Assembly (NCBI RefSeq): GCF_002020355.1 | Contig: NZ_MPZV01000002.1 | Span: forward strand, 372,001-436,000 | Source of the DNA: Thioclava sediminum | Lineage (GTDB): Bacteria; Pseudomonadota; Alphaproteobacteria; Rhodobacterales; Rhodobacteraceae | Direction: 5' to 3' | Length of the DNA: 64,000 bases | Shown: piece after piece, positions 36,394 through 44,755 of the stretch | Numbering within the stretch: the first letter of the stretch is position 1 | Layout: every line of letters starts with the position of its first letter | Notes under the pieces: generated by a model | Database searches by the model: none | Told to the model about the DNA's origin: nothing | Seen by the model: the letters and a program-made list of their open reading frames with translations, nothing else | Program-made: the position numbers and the translations under genes

Positions 36394-38211
36394 ATGACGC
36401 TCACACCCCGCCGCCCCGTTTTCGATGCGAATTCAAATGCAGGGGCGTTCGGCGATCTGCCCGAATGGGATCTGAGCGATCTCTACCCCGCACCCGACGC
36501 GCCGGAACTGACCAAGGACATGGCATGGCTGGAAAAAGCCTGCGCCGAGTTCGCCGCCGATTACGAAGGCAAGCTGGCCGATCTTGATGCCGCGGGCATG
36601 GCAGAGTGCATCAAGCGCTACGAGGAAATCGACGAGAAAGCGGGCCGCGTGATGTCCTATACGGGCCTGCGCTATTACCAGAACACGACCGACCCGGCGC
36701 GGGTGAAGCTGCTGTCCGATGCGCAGGACAAGATCACCACCTACACCACGCCGCTCGTCTTCTTCAGCCTCGAATTCAACCGCATCCCGGACGAGACCTA
36801 CGAGGCCGTCTTCGCCGATTCGAAAGTCGCCCGCTACAAGCCGGTGTTTGACCGGATGCGCGCGATGAAGCCCTATCAGCTCTCCGACGAGCTGGAGAAA
36901 TTCCTCCACGATCAATCGGTCGTCGGCGCCGCCGCCTGGAACCGCCTCTTCGACGAGACCACCGCAGCGCTGGAATTCGAGGTGCAGGGCGAAAAGCTGA
37001 GCCTTGAGGCCACCACCACCCTTCTCTCCGACCACAATCGCGAAAAGCGCGAAGCGGCGGCGAAGGAGCTGGCGAATGTGTTCGGCGAGAACATCCGCAC
37101 CTTCTCGCGCATCCACAATACGCTGGCGAAGGAAAAGGAAATCGAGGATCGCTGGCGCAAGATGCCGACCCCGCAGACCGGTCGCCACCTGTCGAACGAC
37201 GTGGAGCCGGAAGTGGTGCAAGCGCTGCGCGACGCCGTGGTCGCGGCCTACCCGCGCCTGTCGCATCGCTACTACAAGCTGAAAGCGAAATGGCTCGGCC
37301 TCGACAAGCTGCAGATCTGGGACCGCAACGCGCCGCTGCCCACCGAGGCCCCGCGCGACATCATGTGGGACGAGGCGAAGGACACCGTCCTTGATGCCTA
37401 TTCCGGCTTCGATCCGCGCATGGCCGACATCGCACAGCCCTTCTTCGACAAAGGCTGGATCGATGCGGGCGTGAAGCCGGGCAAGGCACCGGGCGCCTTC
37501 GCGCATCCGACCGTGACGACCGTCCACCCCTATGTGATGCTCAACTACCTCGGCAAACCGCGCGACGTGATGACGCTGGCGCATGAGCTGGGCCACGGTG
37601 TCCATCAGGTACTGGCCGCAAAACAGGGCGAGATGCTGGCCAACACGCCGCTGACGCTGGCCGAGACGGCGTCGGTCTTCGGCGAGATGCTGACCTTCCG
37701 CAAGCTGCTGGCCGCCGCGACGACCAAGGAAGAGCGCAAGACGCTTCTGGCCGGCAAGGTCGAGGACATGATCAACACGGTCGTCCGCCAGATCGCCTTC
37801 TACGATTTCGAGTGCAAGCTGCATGCAGCCCGCGCCGAAGGGGAGCTGACGCCCGAGGATATCAACGCGCTGTGGATGTCGGTGCAGGGCGAAAGCCTCG
37901 GCCCGGCATTCGAGTTCATGGAGGGCTATGAGACCTTCTGGTCCTACATCCCGCACTTCGTCCACTCGCCCTTCTACGTCTATGCCTACGCTTTCGGCGA
38001 CGGTCTGGTGAACGCGCTCTACGCCGCCTACGAGGCCGCGCCCGAGGGCTTCCAGGACAAGTATTTCGCGATGCTGGAAGCGGGTGGCTCGATGCACCAC
38101 AAGGAACTGCTCGCGCCCTTCGGCCTCGATGCGTCCGACCCGGCCTTCTGGGACAAGGGCCTGTCGATGATCGAAGGCTTCATCGACGAGCTGGAGGCGA
38201 TGGAGGAGTAA
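36394..38211 (+). CDS. pepF: oligoendopeptidase F (M3 family metallopeptidase)
   Basis: A 605-aa cytosolic zinc peptidase that trims oligopeptides. The zinc motif is LAHELGHGVHQ (HExxH), with the third ligand in ETASVFGEML; the N-terminal PepF/M3 domain starts PEWDLSDLYPAPD. ATG 36394 has ACGAGGAA upstream; an in-frame ATG 60 bases earlier has no similarity. It is divergent from the Anbu cluster, and both deal with peptides, which may or may not be meaningful. A strong hairpin follows. Confidence 0.94.
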   Translation: MTLTPRRPVFDANSNAGAFGDLPEWDLSDLYPAPDAPELTKDMAWLEKACAEFAADYEGKLADLDAAGMAECIKRYEEIDEKAGRVMSYTGLRYYQNTTDPARVKLLSDAQDKITTYTTPLVFFSLEFNRIPDETYEAVFADSKVARYKPVFDRMRAMKPYQLSDELEKFLHDQSVVGAAAWNRLFDETTAALEFEVQGEKLSLEATTTLLSDHNREKREAAAKELANVFGENIRTFSRIHNTLAKEKEIEDRWRKMPTPQTGRHLSNDVEPEVVQALRDAVVAAYPRLSHRYYKLKAKWLGLDKLQIWDRNAPLPTEAPRDIMWDEAKDTVLDAYSGFDPRMADIAQPFFDKGWIDAGVKPGKAPGAFAHPTVTTVHPYVMLNYLGKPRDVMTLAHELGHGVHQVLAAKQGEMLANTPLTLAETASVFGEMLTFRKLLAAATTKEERKTLLAGKVEDMINTVVRQIAFYDFECKLHAARAEGELTPEDINALWMSVQGESLGPAFEFMEGYETFWSYIPHFVHSPFYVYAYAFGDGLVNALYAAYEAAPEGFQDKYFAMLEAGGSMHHKELLAPFGLDASDPAFWDKGLSMIEGFIDELEAMEE

Positions 38212-38240
38212 CTCTCCCACCCCTTTTCTGAAAACGAAAA

Positions 38241-38273
38241 AACGCCGCGCGAGGTTCTCAACGCGCGGCGTTT
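38241..38273 (+). terminator. terminator of pepF
   Basis: AACGCCGCGCG and CGCGCGGCGTT pair perfectly around a 10-base loop, with TTT after it and A-runs before it. It lies between pepF and the convergent Hint-domain gene and can act in both directions. Confidence 0.75.
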
Positions 38274-38337
38274 CCGTGACCGGCTCCCCACAAGCACTGT
38301 CAACTCCAACCGGAACCTTTACCCCTGAAGGCCCCGA

Positions 38338-39132
38338 TCAGATTAGCATTTCTTCGACCTCGAACCGGGTCAGTCGCGGCGCGGCGAGCGGGCCGAACTC
38401 GCGCAGTTTGTCCATCTGCGGAAACAGCGCGAGGAAAAGCTCGACCATCCGCGGGTCGATCATCCGCTCGAACCCTTCGCCGGGATGGAAGCTCTCGACC
38501 TCCATGCCACCGACCTTGAGCGAGCCATGTTGCTCGAGCACCAGATGATAGGCGGAGACTGGCGAGATCGGCGTGACCTCGATGACACTCACCCCATCGA
38601 CGAAGGCCGCGATCGGCGCATAGGCCGCCTCGATCCCCAGACGCCCGCGCAGCCGGGCATCGCGCAGGCAGATCCGCGCATGCGGGCCCAGCACCAGATC
38701 CTGCGACGGGCGGCCGTGTCCGAAGGCTTCGGCGGTCACGCGGATCATCCGCGCGGCCACGTCCTTCGCGGCCGGGAACATCGTCATCGACCCTTTCCAG
38801 GTGACGGTCTCGACGCGCTCGTCGGCGGTCAGAACCCGCATCCCGGGCACCAGATCCTCAACCGAGACCGGGCCTTCCTCGGTCGCGATCACGGCACCGC
38901 GCGCCAAAGCGGAGAACGCCTCTTCGAACAGCGGAATCGCCGGGGCGACGCGGGAGGTTTCTTCGATGAAGCCGTTCGCCTCCAGCCACCACGCGGCATA
39001 GCGGCGGGTCATCGCGGAGGCGCGCAGGGCGCGTTTCGGCGCATTCGGACTCGCACGCAAAGGGCGCGGCAGAGGCGGTTCAGTTTCGGTGGGACGTAGC
39101 GCGGCAGCTGCCGTCCGGTGGGGTAGATTCAT
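38338..39132 (-). CDS. Hint-domain protein lacking the usual first cysteine
   Basis: A 264-aa protein containing a Hint (hedgehog/intein) domain of the Hint_2 type common in Rhodobacteraceae: GAVIATEEGPVSVEDLVPGM (about 79-98), ETVTWKGSMTMFP, LVLGPHARICLRD and PISPVSAYHLVLEQHG. Related proteins begin the domain with Cys (CFTPGT...); here that position reads LARGAV, so the splicing nucleophile seems missing and autoprocessing is unlikely. The N terminus is Pro/Arg-rich without a signal peptide. It is convergent with pepF. Confidence 0.75.
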   Translation of the reverse strand: MNLPHRTAAAALRPTETEPPLPRPLRASPNAPKRALRASAMTRRYAAWWLEANGFIEETSRVAPAIPLFEEAFSALARGAVIATEEGPVSVEDLVPGMRVLTADERVETVTWKGSMTMFPAAKDVAARMIRVTAEAFGHGRPSQDLVLGPHARICLRDARLRGRLGIEAAYAPIAAFVDGVSVIEVTPISPVSAYHLVLEQHGSLKVGGMEVESFHPGEGFERMIDPRMVELFLALFPQMDKLREFGPLAAPRLTRFEVEEMLI

Positions 39133-39451
39133 GCGATAGGCCTTTCGGTCTTCTCACGGCTGCATCGGCCCCCACCGGTTGCAGAGAGACGCTCACAACA
39201 TGGCTAAAACGTGCGAGGCCGTCAAATTATTGACGCGATTGTCTCGTGATCGCCGAGCAGTCAGCCCCTGCCCTAACGGCACGTTTCCCGACCGCGCACA
39301 AACGGCCACAGTCTCACCACATTCAAAGCGAATCACCCGCCCCCAGAGACACTGGAGACGGGTGATGAAAATGGCCGGGCGTGGCAGCGCCCGGCCAGGT
39401 CTCGCATTGCGATCAGCATGACCAATTACGATCGCCGCGCGAGAAGGGAGG
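39133..39451. other. intergenic region between two leftward genes
   Basis: This 319-base stretch holds the upstream region of the Hint gene and the terminator of the small basic gene (39365-39396). I see no convincing open frame, RNA gene or consensus promoter in the rest. Confidence 0.5.
39365..39396 (-). terminator. terminator of the 51-aa gene
   Basis: On the minus strand GGCCGGGCG and CGCCCGGCC pair around a 6-base loop (39373-39396), followed by ATTTTCAT. It lies about 55 bases past the small gene's stop. Confidence 0.6.
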
Positions 39452-39607
39452 TCACTGTGCGGCGCTGACCCGGCGCGGAGCGGACGCCACAGGGCGGCTG
39501 GCCTGCGAAGGGCGCGCCTTGCGGGCCCAGGGCATCCGCGTGTCGCAGTCGCGTGCGGAGGCCACGGCGGCTTTCATCCAGCGGCGGGTCGGTTGAGTCT
39601 TGTTCAT
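39452..39607 (-). CDS. small basic protein of unknown function (51 aa)
   Basis: MNKTQPTRRWMKAAVASA starts a 51-aa, strongly basic protein with a DCDTRMPWARKAR centre and a Pro/Ser/Arg tail. GAGGGGACAAAGAG sits directly upstream of the ATG and a terminator follows the stop, so a real short transcript is plausible. I recall similar RRWMKxAL...MPWxRGxR small proteins in other Rhodobacteraceae, but no function. It could bind nucleic acid given its charge; this is speculation. Confidence 0.6.
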   Translation of the reverse strand: MNKTQPTRRWMKAAVASARDCDTRMPWARKARPSQASRPVASAPRRVSAAQ

Positions 39608-39788
39608 CTCTTTGTCCCCTCGTCTCGAGATCGTTTTCGATCCGGTTCGGGACTGTTCTGCCCGCGCAATGGGGCCAGCATGGGGCGGGAGTTGGATTTT
39701 TTCGCGCAAGGAAACGAAGGAATGCGGCAAGGTCGATTGTTTCAGCAAGCCCGTCCGCCCCGCGTAGCGCGCTGTCCGCGCGCCCGGA

Positions 39789-40550
39789 TCAGAGCCGGAT
39801 CGCCGAGAGCAGACGCCCGTAATCGACCTCGCCCGCGTGGGTCGTGCGGCGATAGGAATAGAAGCGCTCGGGCTCCTGATAGGTGCAGCGGCGCATCCAT
39901 TCCGCCTCGCCGACGCCTGCCTCGCGCAGCCGGTGCAGCGAAAAGCTCGGCAGGTCGAAATGCGGCTTGCCCGAGGGCCCGGGCGAGAAGAACCGGCTGT
40001 AGTCCATGTCCTCCATCAGGAACTGCTCCATGAAGTCTTCGCCGACCTCGTAGGAATGGACCGAGATGCACGGCCCGATCACCGCGGTGACGTTCTCGCG
40101 ATGCGCGCCCAGACGCTCCATCGCGTCGAGCGTGTTCTCCAGCACCCCCTCCATTGCGCCGCGCCAGCCCGCATGGGCCGCGCCGATCACGCCCGCTTTC
40201 GGATCGGAGAACAGCACCGGCTGGCAATCTGCGGTCAGGATCGAGATCGCGATTCCCGGCACCTTGGTCACGGCCGCATCGGCGCGCGGCGGCGGATCGG
40301 TGATCTCCTCGATCACCGCGACATCGGGCGAATGCACCTGATTGACGCCTTGCAGCGCATTCAGCTCCACGCCCATCGCATCGGCGGCCCGGGCGCGATT
40401 GGTGCGCACCGCCTCGCTTTGATCCGACGAGCCGGGACCGCAGTTGAGCCCTGCGAAAATACCCGAGGAGGCCCCGCCCTTGCGTGTGAAGAACCCGTGC
40501 TTCACGGTTCCCAAGGCGGGTGAGGTCAGAATTTCGAGCATCGTCGACAT
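39789..40550 (-). CDS. pgeF: peptidoglycan editing factor PgeF / multicopper polyphenol oxidase-like (laccase domain)
   Basis: A 253-aa YfiH/DUF152 protein. The metal/catalytic motifs are NQVHSPDV, TADCQPVLF (Cys) and GAAHAGWRG (His), with GPCISVHSYEVGE downstream. In E. coli the family removes misincorporated L-Ser from peptidoglycan precursors; a purine nucleosidase activity is also reported for relatives. ATG 40550 with GAGGAA upstream is preferred over a TTG at 40562. It is the last gene of the leftward lgt-midA-pgeF run. Confidence 0.9.
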   Translation of the reverse strand: MSTMLEILTSPALGTVKHGFFTRKGGASSGIFAGLNCGPGSSDQSEAVRTNRARAADAMGVELNALQGVNQVHSPDVAVIEEITDPPPRADAAVTKVPGIAISILTADCQPVLFSDPKAGVIGAAHAGWRGAMEGVLENTLDAMERLGAHRENVTAVIGPCISVHSYEVGEDFMEQFLMEDMDYSRFFSPGPSGKPHFDLPSFSLHRLREAGVGEAEWMRRCTYQEPERFYSYRRTTHAGEVDYGRLLSAIRL

Positions 40551-40566
40551 CGCGTTCCTCAATAGC

Positions 40567-41649
40567 TCAGACGGTCTTCGGATCGAACCCCGGCGGCAGC
40601 GGCGCAGCAGGTGCGACGAGGGCCAGAGCTTGGAACAGGTGACCCATTTCCTCGGGGTGGGTCAAGCGGCGATGCGCGGCGATATGGGTCTCGCGCGCGG
40701 CTCCCGATAACGCCTGCGCGAGGCGCTGCGCCCGTGCCGTGATGCCGAGCCGCTCCAGCAGAACGCCCTGCGCAGTCATCCCCGAGACGGCGGCCCCCGC
40801 GTCTTGTGCGGCCTGCGCCAGAGGCTCGAAATCGACATGGGCGGTCAGGTCCGCCTCGCCGGGCTCCGCAAACGGATCGACGGGCTCATGGCCCTTGAGC
40901 GCCTGAAACGTGTCGCCCTTGGAATGCCAGTTGCCATAGTCGATCAGCAGCGCCGCGCCGCCTTGGTTTGCAATCCGCGCCGCTAGCGTCTCGGTGAAGT
41001 TCACCGCGGCTGCGCAGGTCTCGACCACATCGCCCGGCACGGTGTCGGCCATGCGCGGCTCCAACGCCTCGAGACGCGACGGCGGCGCGAGGCCGGGCGT
41101 CAGCGTGCCGTCGTCGGACAGCCCCACCTGCCGCTCGGCCCAGCCGTCGCCGTCCCGCTGGAACTGCCGGATCGGCAACGCGTCGAGAAACTCGTTCGCG
41201 ACGAGGAACAGCGGCCCCTCGGGCAGGCCGTCGATGGTCTCGTGCCACGTGACATGATGCGGCGCGAGCGTCTCGCGCTGGATTTCGCGCAAGGTGGGCG
41301 AGGCCTCGATCAGATGGACCTGCGCGGCCTCCACCATCCCCGGCACCGCCTTCATCGCGCGCAGCATATCGGCCATCAGCGTGCCACGCCCCGGCCCGGC
41401 CTCGGCCAGCACGAAGGGCGCGGGCCGACCCTGATCGAGCCACGCCTGCGCCAGACACAGCCCCAGCATCTCGCCGAACATCTGGGAAATCTCCGGCGCC
41501 GTAATGAAATCGCCTGCGCGCCCGAACGGATCGCGGGTCGCGTAATAGCCATGCTCGGGATGCAGCAGGCAGGCGCTCATATAGCGGTCGAGCCGCATCG
41601 GCCCCTCCGCAGCGATCTGCGCGGCAAGGATGTCGCCCAGCGGGGTCAC
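40567..41649 (-). CDS. SAM-dependent methyltransferase of the MidA/NDUFAF7 family
   Basis: A 360-aa protein. The SAM site is FVLAEAGPGRGTLMADMLRA, with YYATRDPFGRAGDFITAPEI and SQMFGEMLGLCLAQAW before it, and LLIDYGNWHSKGDTFQALK later. Mitochondrial NDUFAF7 dimethylates an Arg of complex I subunit NDUFS2, and alphaproteobacterial members are presumed to serve NADH dehydrogenase assembly. The GTG start overlaps the lgt stop by four bases. It lies between lgt and pgeF, a conserved alphaproteobacterial order. Confidence 0.92.
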   Translation of the reverse strand: MTPLGDILAAQIAAEGPMRLDRYMSACLLHPEHGYYATRDPFGRAGDFITAPEISQMFGEMLGLCLAQAWLDQGRPAPFVLAEAGPGRGTLMADMLRAMKAVPGMVEAAQVHLIEASPTLREIQRETLAPHHVTWHETIDGLPEGPLFLVANEFLDALPIRQFQRDGDGWAERQVGLSDDGTLTPGLAPPSRLEALEPRMADTVPGDVVETCAAAVNFTETLAARIANQGGAALLIDYGNWHSKGDTFQALKGHEPVDPFAEPGEADLTAHVDFEPLAQAAQDAGAAVSGMTAQGVLLERLGITARAQRLAQALSGAARETHIAAHRRLTHPEEMGHLFQALALVAPAAPLPPGFDPKTV

Positions 41650-42551
41650 GAGGCTTTCGGCGCCCGAAGCGCGCGGATCACGAAATACAGCCCCACCGCG
41701 ATCATCGGCAGCGACAGCACCTGCCCCATCGTCAGACCCCAGCCATCGGTGAAGCGGATCACGTGGCCGTAGGGATTGCCGAGGGTCACGAATTGCGGAT
41801 CACCCTGCCGGAACAGCTCGACAAAGGCGCGCGCGGCGCCATAGCCCATCAGGAACACGCCGAGGCTCAGGCCCGGGCGTTTCAGCGAGCGGCCGAACCA
41901 CACCATGCCCCACAGTATCAGCCCCAGCAGCAGCCCCTCCAGCCCCGCCTCATAGAGCTGCGAGGGATGGCGCGCGCAGGTGCCATCGACCTGCCCCGCG
42001 ATCCCGAGGCAGGTCTGCGCCAGCTCACCGGGGAAGATCACGCCCCACGGCACGTCCGTAGGCCGCCCCCAAAGCTCCGGCTTGATGAAATTCGCGATCC
42101 GCCCGAGGAACAGCCCGATCGGCGCGACCAGCGCCATCGCATCGGCCAGTTGCAGCTTCGGCACGTCATGCCGTCGCGCGAACCACCACCCCGCGAGCAG
42201 CGTGCCCAGAAAGCCCCCGTGGAAGGACATGCCGCCCTGCCAGACCTTCACGATATCGAGCGGATGCGCCAGATACCACGCGGGTTCATAGAACAGGATG
42301 AAGCCAAGCCGCCCGCCCAGCACCACGCCGATGATCACCGCCGTCAGCAGGTCCTCGACCTTGCCCGGCTTCATCGGCGCGCGGTTCTGAGGCCAGAGCG
42401 TATCGCGCTTCATCAGCGCCACGATGATCTGCCAGCCCGCGATCAGCCCCGCGATATAGGCCAGCGCATACCAGCGGATCGGCAGGCCGAGACCGGGGAT
42501 CGTGATGGCGACCGGATCGAAATCAGGGAAGGGAATGGCGAGAGGCAGCAA
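41646..42551 (-). CDS. lgt: prolipoprotein diacylglyceryl transferase
   Basis: A 301-aa inner-membrane enzyme with about seven hydrophobic segments. It transfers diacylglycerol from phosphatidylglycerol to the lipobox Cys of prolipoproteins, such as the LpoA-like protein in this window. The Lgt signature is intact: GPIGLFLGRIANFI-type loop (LVAPIGLFLGRIANFIKPEL), MSFHGGFLGTLLAGWW, and HPSQLYEAGLEGL. It is divergent from ubiK and first in the lgt-midA-pgeF operon. Confidence 0.96.
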   Translation of the reverse strand: MLPLAIPFPDFDPVAITIPGLGLPIRWYALAYIAGLIAGWQIIVALMKRDTLWPQNRAPMKPGKVEDLLTAVIIGVVLGGRLGFILFYEPAWYLAHPLDIVKVWQGGMSFHGGFLGTLLAGWWFARRHDVPKLQLADAMALVAPIGLFLGRIANFIKPELWGRPTDVPWGVIFPGELAQTCLGIAGQVDGTCARHPSQLYEAGLEGLLLGLILWGMVWFGRSLKRPGLSLGVFLMGYGAARAFVELFRQGDPQFVTLGNPYGHVIRFTDGWGLTMGQVLSLPMIAVGLYFVIRALRAPKAS

Positions 42552-42674
42552 GGCGGTCTCCTGTCAGAAATCGCCGCGAGAAAGCCCTGCGCGGGCCGGG
42601 AAGTCAACCTTGCCAGCGAGGCCGCCGCAGCCCATATAGACAGGGAAGCAAAAATTGACCGCAAGGGGATGCCG

Positions 42675-42923
42675 ATGCAGCCGCCCAACAAGATGTTCGA
42701 CGAAATGTCCAAGCTGATGACCAACGCGATGGGTGTGGCCCAAGGCGCGAAGGACGAGGCCGAGACGGCGATGAAAAGCTGGATGGACCGCTGGCTGGCC
42801 GACCGCGACCTCGTGACCCGCGAGGAATTCGACGCGGTTCGTGCGATGGCGCAGAAAGCGCGCGAGGAGAACGAGGCACTGAAGGCCCGCATCGAAGCGC
42901 TCGAAGGCAAGTCCGAGAGCTGA
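42675..42923 (+). CDS. ubiK: ubiquinone biosynthesis accessory factor UbiK (BMFP family)
   Basis: An 82-aa protein with an amphipathic N-terminal half (KMFDEMSKLMTNAMGVAQG) and a C-terminal coiled coil (TREEFDAVRAMAQKAREENE, ending ALKARIEALEGK). UbiK binds membranes and assists the late ubiquinone-synthesis enzymes. AAGGGG lies six bases before ATG 42675; the ATG at 42669 has no space for a ribosome-binding site. Divergent from lgt and followed by a strong terminator. Confidence 0.9.
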   Translation: MQPPNKMFDEMSKLMTNAMGVAQGAKDEAETAMKSWMDRWLADRDLVTREEFDAVRAMAQKAREENEALKARIEALEGKSES

Positions 42924-42945
42924 ACTCTTCGCGATGGAATTTGAA

Positions 42946-42975
42946 AACGCCCGGTCTTTATGGCCGGGCGTTTTT
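42946..42975 (+). terminator. terminator of ubiK
   Basis: AACGCCCGG pairs with CCGGGCGTT around a short loop and is followed by TTTTT (42971-42975 region). A textbook Rho-independent terminator. Confidence 0.88.
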
Positions 42976-43008
42976 CATGGGGGACCCGTTCGGGGGCGAC
43001 CAGCCCCC

Positions 43009-43143
43009 GGGCCGCGCCCGACCCTCCCCCCGGGAGGGCGCATTGGCGATGTCACCGCGGGCACGAATTTCGTTCGGGCTTGCGAGATAAAGCGCCAAGC
43101 CACCCACGCTACAAAGCGCCCACCCAAGGGTCGGGCGCGTCCC
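43009..43143. repeat. 135-bp intergenic foldback repeat, copy 2 (inverted relative to copy 1)
   Basis: Same length and clear similarity to 8775-8909 when reverse-complemented. The terminal repeats are 43009-43025 and 43127-43143; here one arm has a single mismatch (gcgcgtccc instead of gcgcggccc). A core around ACATCGCCAATGCGCCCTCC is identical in the two copies. Like copy 1 it lies between convergent genes (ubiK and phoH). Similarity extends beyond the repeat into GGCTGGTCGCC. Confidence 0.85.
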
Positions 43144-43232
43144 TCTGTCAGACTTCCAGACACATCACCACAAACCAAAATGCCCGCGCCGAGGCGCGGG
43201 CAGATTGAAACTCCGTCGAAAGCCTCGCGGCC

Positions 43233-44243
43233 TTACGTGCCCTCTGCCTGGTCGTAGGCGTCGATGATCTTCGCGACCATCGGGTGGCGCACCACGTCTT
43301 TCGCGGTGAAGTAGTTGAAGCTGATCCCCTCGACATGGCCGAGGATACGCTCTGCATCCTGCAGCCCCGAGGGCATCCCGCGCGGCAGGTCCACCTGAGA
43401 CCGGTCGCCGGTGATCACCATCCGCGAGCCTTGGCCCAGACGGGTCAGGAACATCTTCATCTGCATGGTCGAGGCGTTTTGCGCCTCGTCCAGCACCACG
43501 AAGGCGTTCGACAGCGTGCGACCGCGCATGAAGGCGAGCGGTGCGATCTCGATCCGCTTCTCCTCCAGCAGCTTCGCAAGTTGCTTGGCCGGCAGGAAGT
43601 CGTTCAGCGCGTCATAGAGCGGCTGCATGTAAGGATCGACCTTGTCCTTCATGTCGCCGGGCAGGAAGCCCAGACGCTCGCCCGCCTCGACGGCCGGACG
43701 CGACAGGATGATCTTGTCGACATGACCACCGATCAGCATGGTCACACCCACAGCCACCGCGAGATAGGTCTTGCCGGTGCCCGCAGGCCCGATCCCGAAG
43801 GCCAACTCGTGTTCGAAGAGATGCTTCACATAAGCCTTCTGTGCCTCGGTGCGCGGCTCGACCTGCTTCTTGCGGGTGCGGATCTCGAACTTGCCTGCCT
43901 CGAACATCTCGAGTTGCTCGTCGACCGTGGTCCCGGTGCCGCCCAGATCGGCCATGCGCAGCGCCGCATCGACCTCTTCGGCGTCGATCGGCTTGTTCTG
44001 TTCAAGGCGTTGATACAACTGATGCAGCACGGCGGCGGCTTGCGATTGCGCTTCGGGCTCGCCCACCACGGCCAGTTGGTTGCCACGCCGAAGGATGTGA
44101 ACCTGCAGCTTGTGCTCTATCTGGGCCAGGTTGCGGTCGAATTCACCGCAAAGATCGATCAGCAGCCGGTTGTTGGGGAACTCAAGAAGCGTCTCGTGAG
44201 CATCCTGAGAGCGAGGCGGGGGTGTGATCGCGCTGAAGCCCAA
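43233..44243 (-). CDS. PhoH family ATPase (PhoH/YbeZ type)
   Basis: A 336-aa protein with an N-terminal KH-like part (LEFPNNRLLIDLCGEFDRNL; VHILRRGNQLAVVGEP) and a PhoH ATPase domain: Walker A GPAGTGKTYLAVAVG, Walker B FVVLDEAQNAS, and SRMVITGDRSQVDLPRG. YbeZ partners with the endonuclease YbeY in rRNA processing. Unusually, ybeY does not follow here; the next thing downstream is the foldback repeat and convergent ubiK. miaB lies upstream but separated by an opposite-strand gene. Confidence 0.93.
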   Translation of the reverse strand: MGFSAITPPPRSQDAHETLLEFPNNRLLIDLCGEFDRNLAQIEHKLQVHILRRGNQLAVVGEPEAQSQAAAVLHQLYQRLEQNKPIDAEEVDAALRMADLGGTGTTVDEQLEMFEAGKFEIRTRKKQVEPRTEAQKAYVKHLFEHELAFGIGPAGTGKTYLAVAVGVTMLIGGHVDKIILSRPAVEAGERLGFLPGDMKDKVDPYMQPLYDALNDFLPAKQLAKLLEEKRIEIAPLAFMRGRTLSNAFVVLDEAQNASTMQMKMFLTRLGQGSRMVITGDRSQVDLPRGMPSGLQDAERILGHVEGISFNYFTAKDVVRHPMVAKIIDAYDQAEGT

Positions 44244-44755
44244 ATACAGAGTCTCCTTAGCTGGTTTGGTAAAGATATGGTGCCTGCCTCGGGGGATTCA
44301 CGCAAGCACTGGTTTCCCGCCCTCCTAGGCGCGGCAGCAATTTTCATCAAACTGAAACCAAAAAACGCAGGCGCGGTTCCGCTTGGCGGCATTGCCTATT
44401 TATTAGGCAAAACTGGTTTCGCAAGGGGATGCGTGACGATATGCTGACCGAGGATGCCACCTCTTCGCCGCACCGCATCATGGCCCCCGAATCGCTGGCG
44501 GTGAAAAAAGGGCCTCCGCGGCTCAGAAAAAGGCTGCAAAAGCCAAAGCCCCCACAACCCTAGCGCGAGCACTGTCGCAACAATCGGAACACCCGCTGTC
44601 TTTTTCGGCTATTGTTCTCACAAACCCGGCAAATATCGACAATCTCTCGCCAATTTAGGTTTATTCAGGGCAAACTGCACCCTGACGGCGCTCGGGTCGG
44701 AGGGATCTTGAGCGCCGCATGTTATTCCGCTGCCCGATCAGGAGAGTCTCGAGAG
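44244..44755. other. 512-base intergenic region, relatively AT-rich
   Basis: Region between divergent phoH and a small secreted-protein gene. It holds an ATTGCCTA/TTAGGCAA stem (about 44390-44410), a possible 40-codon frame at 44441-44563, and a TTTTTCGGCTATTGTTCTC stretch near 44596 that may be promoter DNA. The base composition is lower in GC than the neighbours. No tRNA or known RNA was recognised. Confidence 0.5.
44441..44563 (+). CDS. possible small protein, maybe frameshifted (40 codons)
   Basis: An ATG with AAGGGG eleven bases upstream opens a 40-codon frame whose first 20 codons have the G/C third positions typical of this genome and which then turns Lys/Pro-rich. At the A-run GTGAAAAAAGGG (about 44499-44510) a shift of -1 would open a longer Ala/Lys-rich continuation to a stop near 44658. 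It could be a decayed gene, a frameshifting gene or chance. No family was recognised. Confidence 0.2.
   Translation: MLTEDATSSPHRIMAPESLAVKKGPPRLRKRLQKPKPPQP

Noticed and set aside
42975-43178. 67-codon minus-strand frame, similar in translation to part of a frame at 8743-9672
   Set aside because: The resemblance comes from the two copies of the foldback DNA repeat; neither frame has a ribosome-binding site or family match.
44278-44447. 55-codon plus-strand frame in the phoH upstream region
   Set aside because: No ribosome-binding site, and its codon use is unlike the genome; it overlaps the probable phoH control region.
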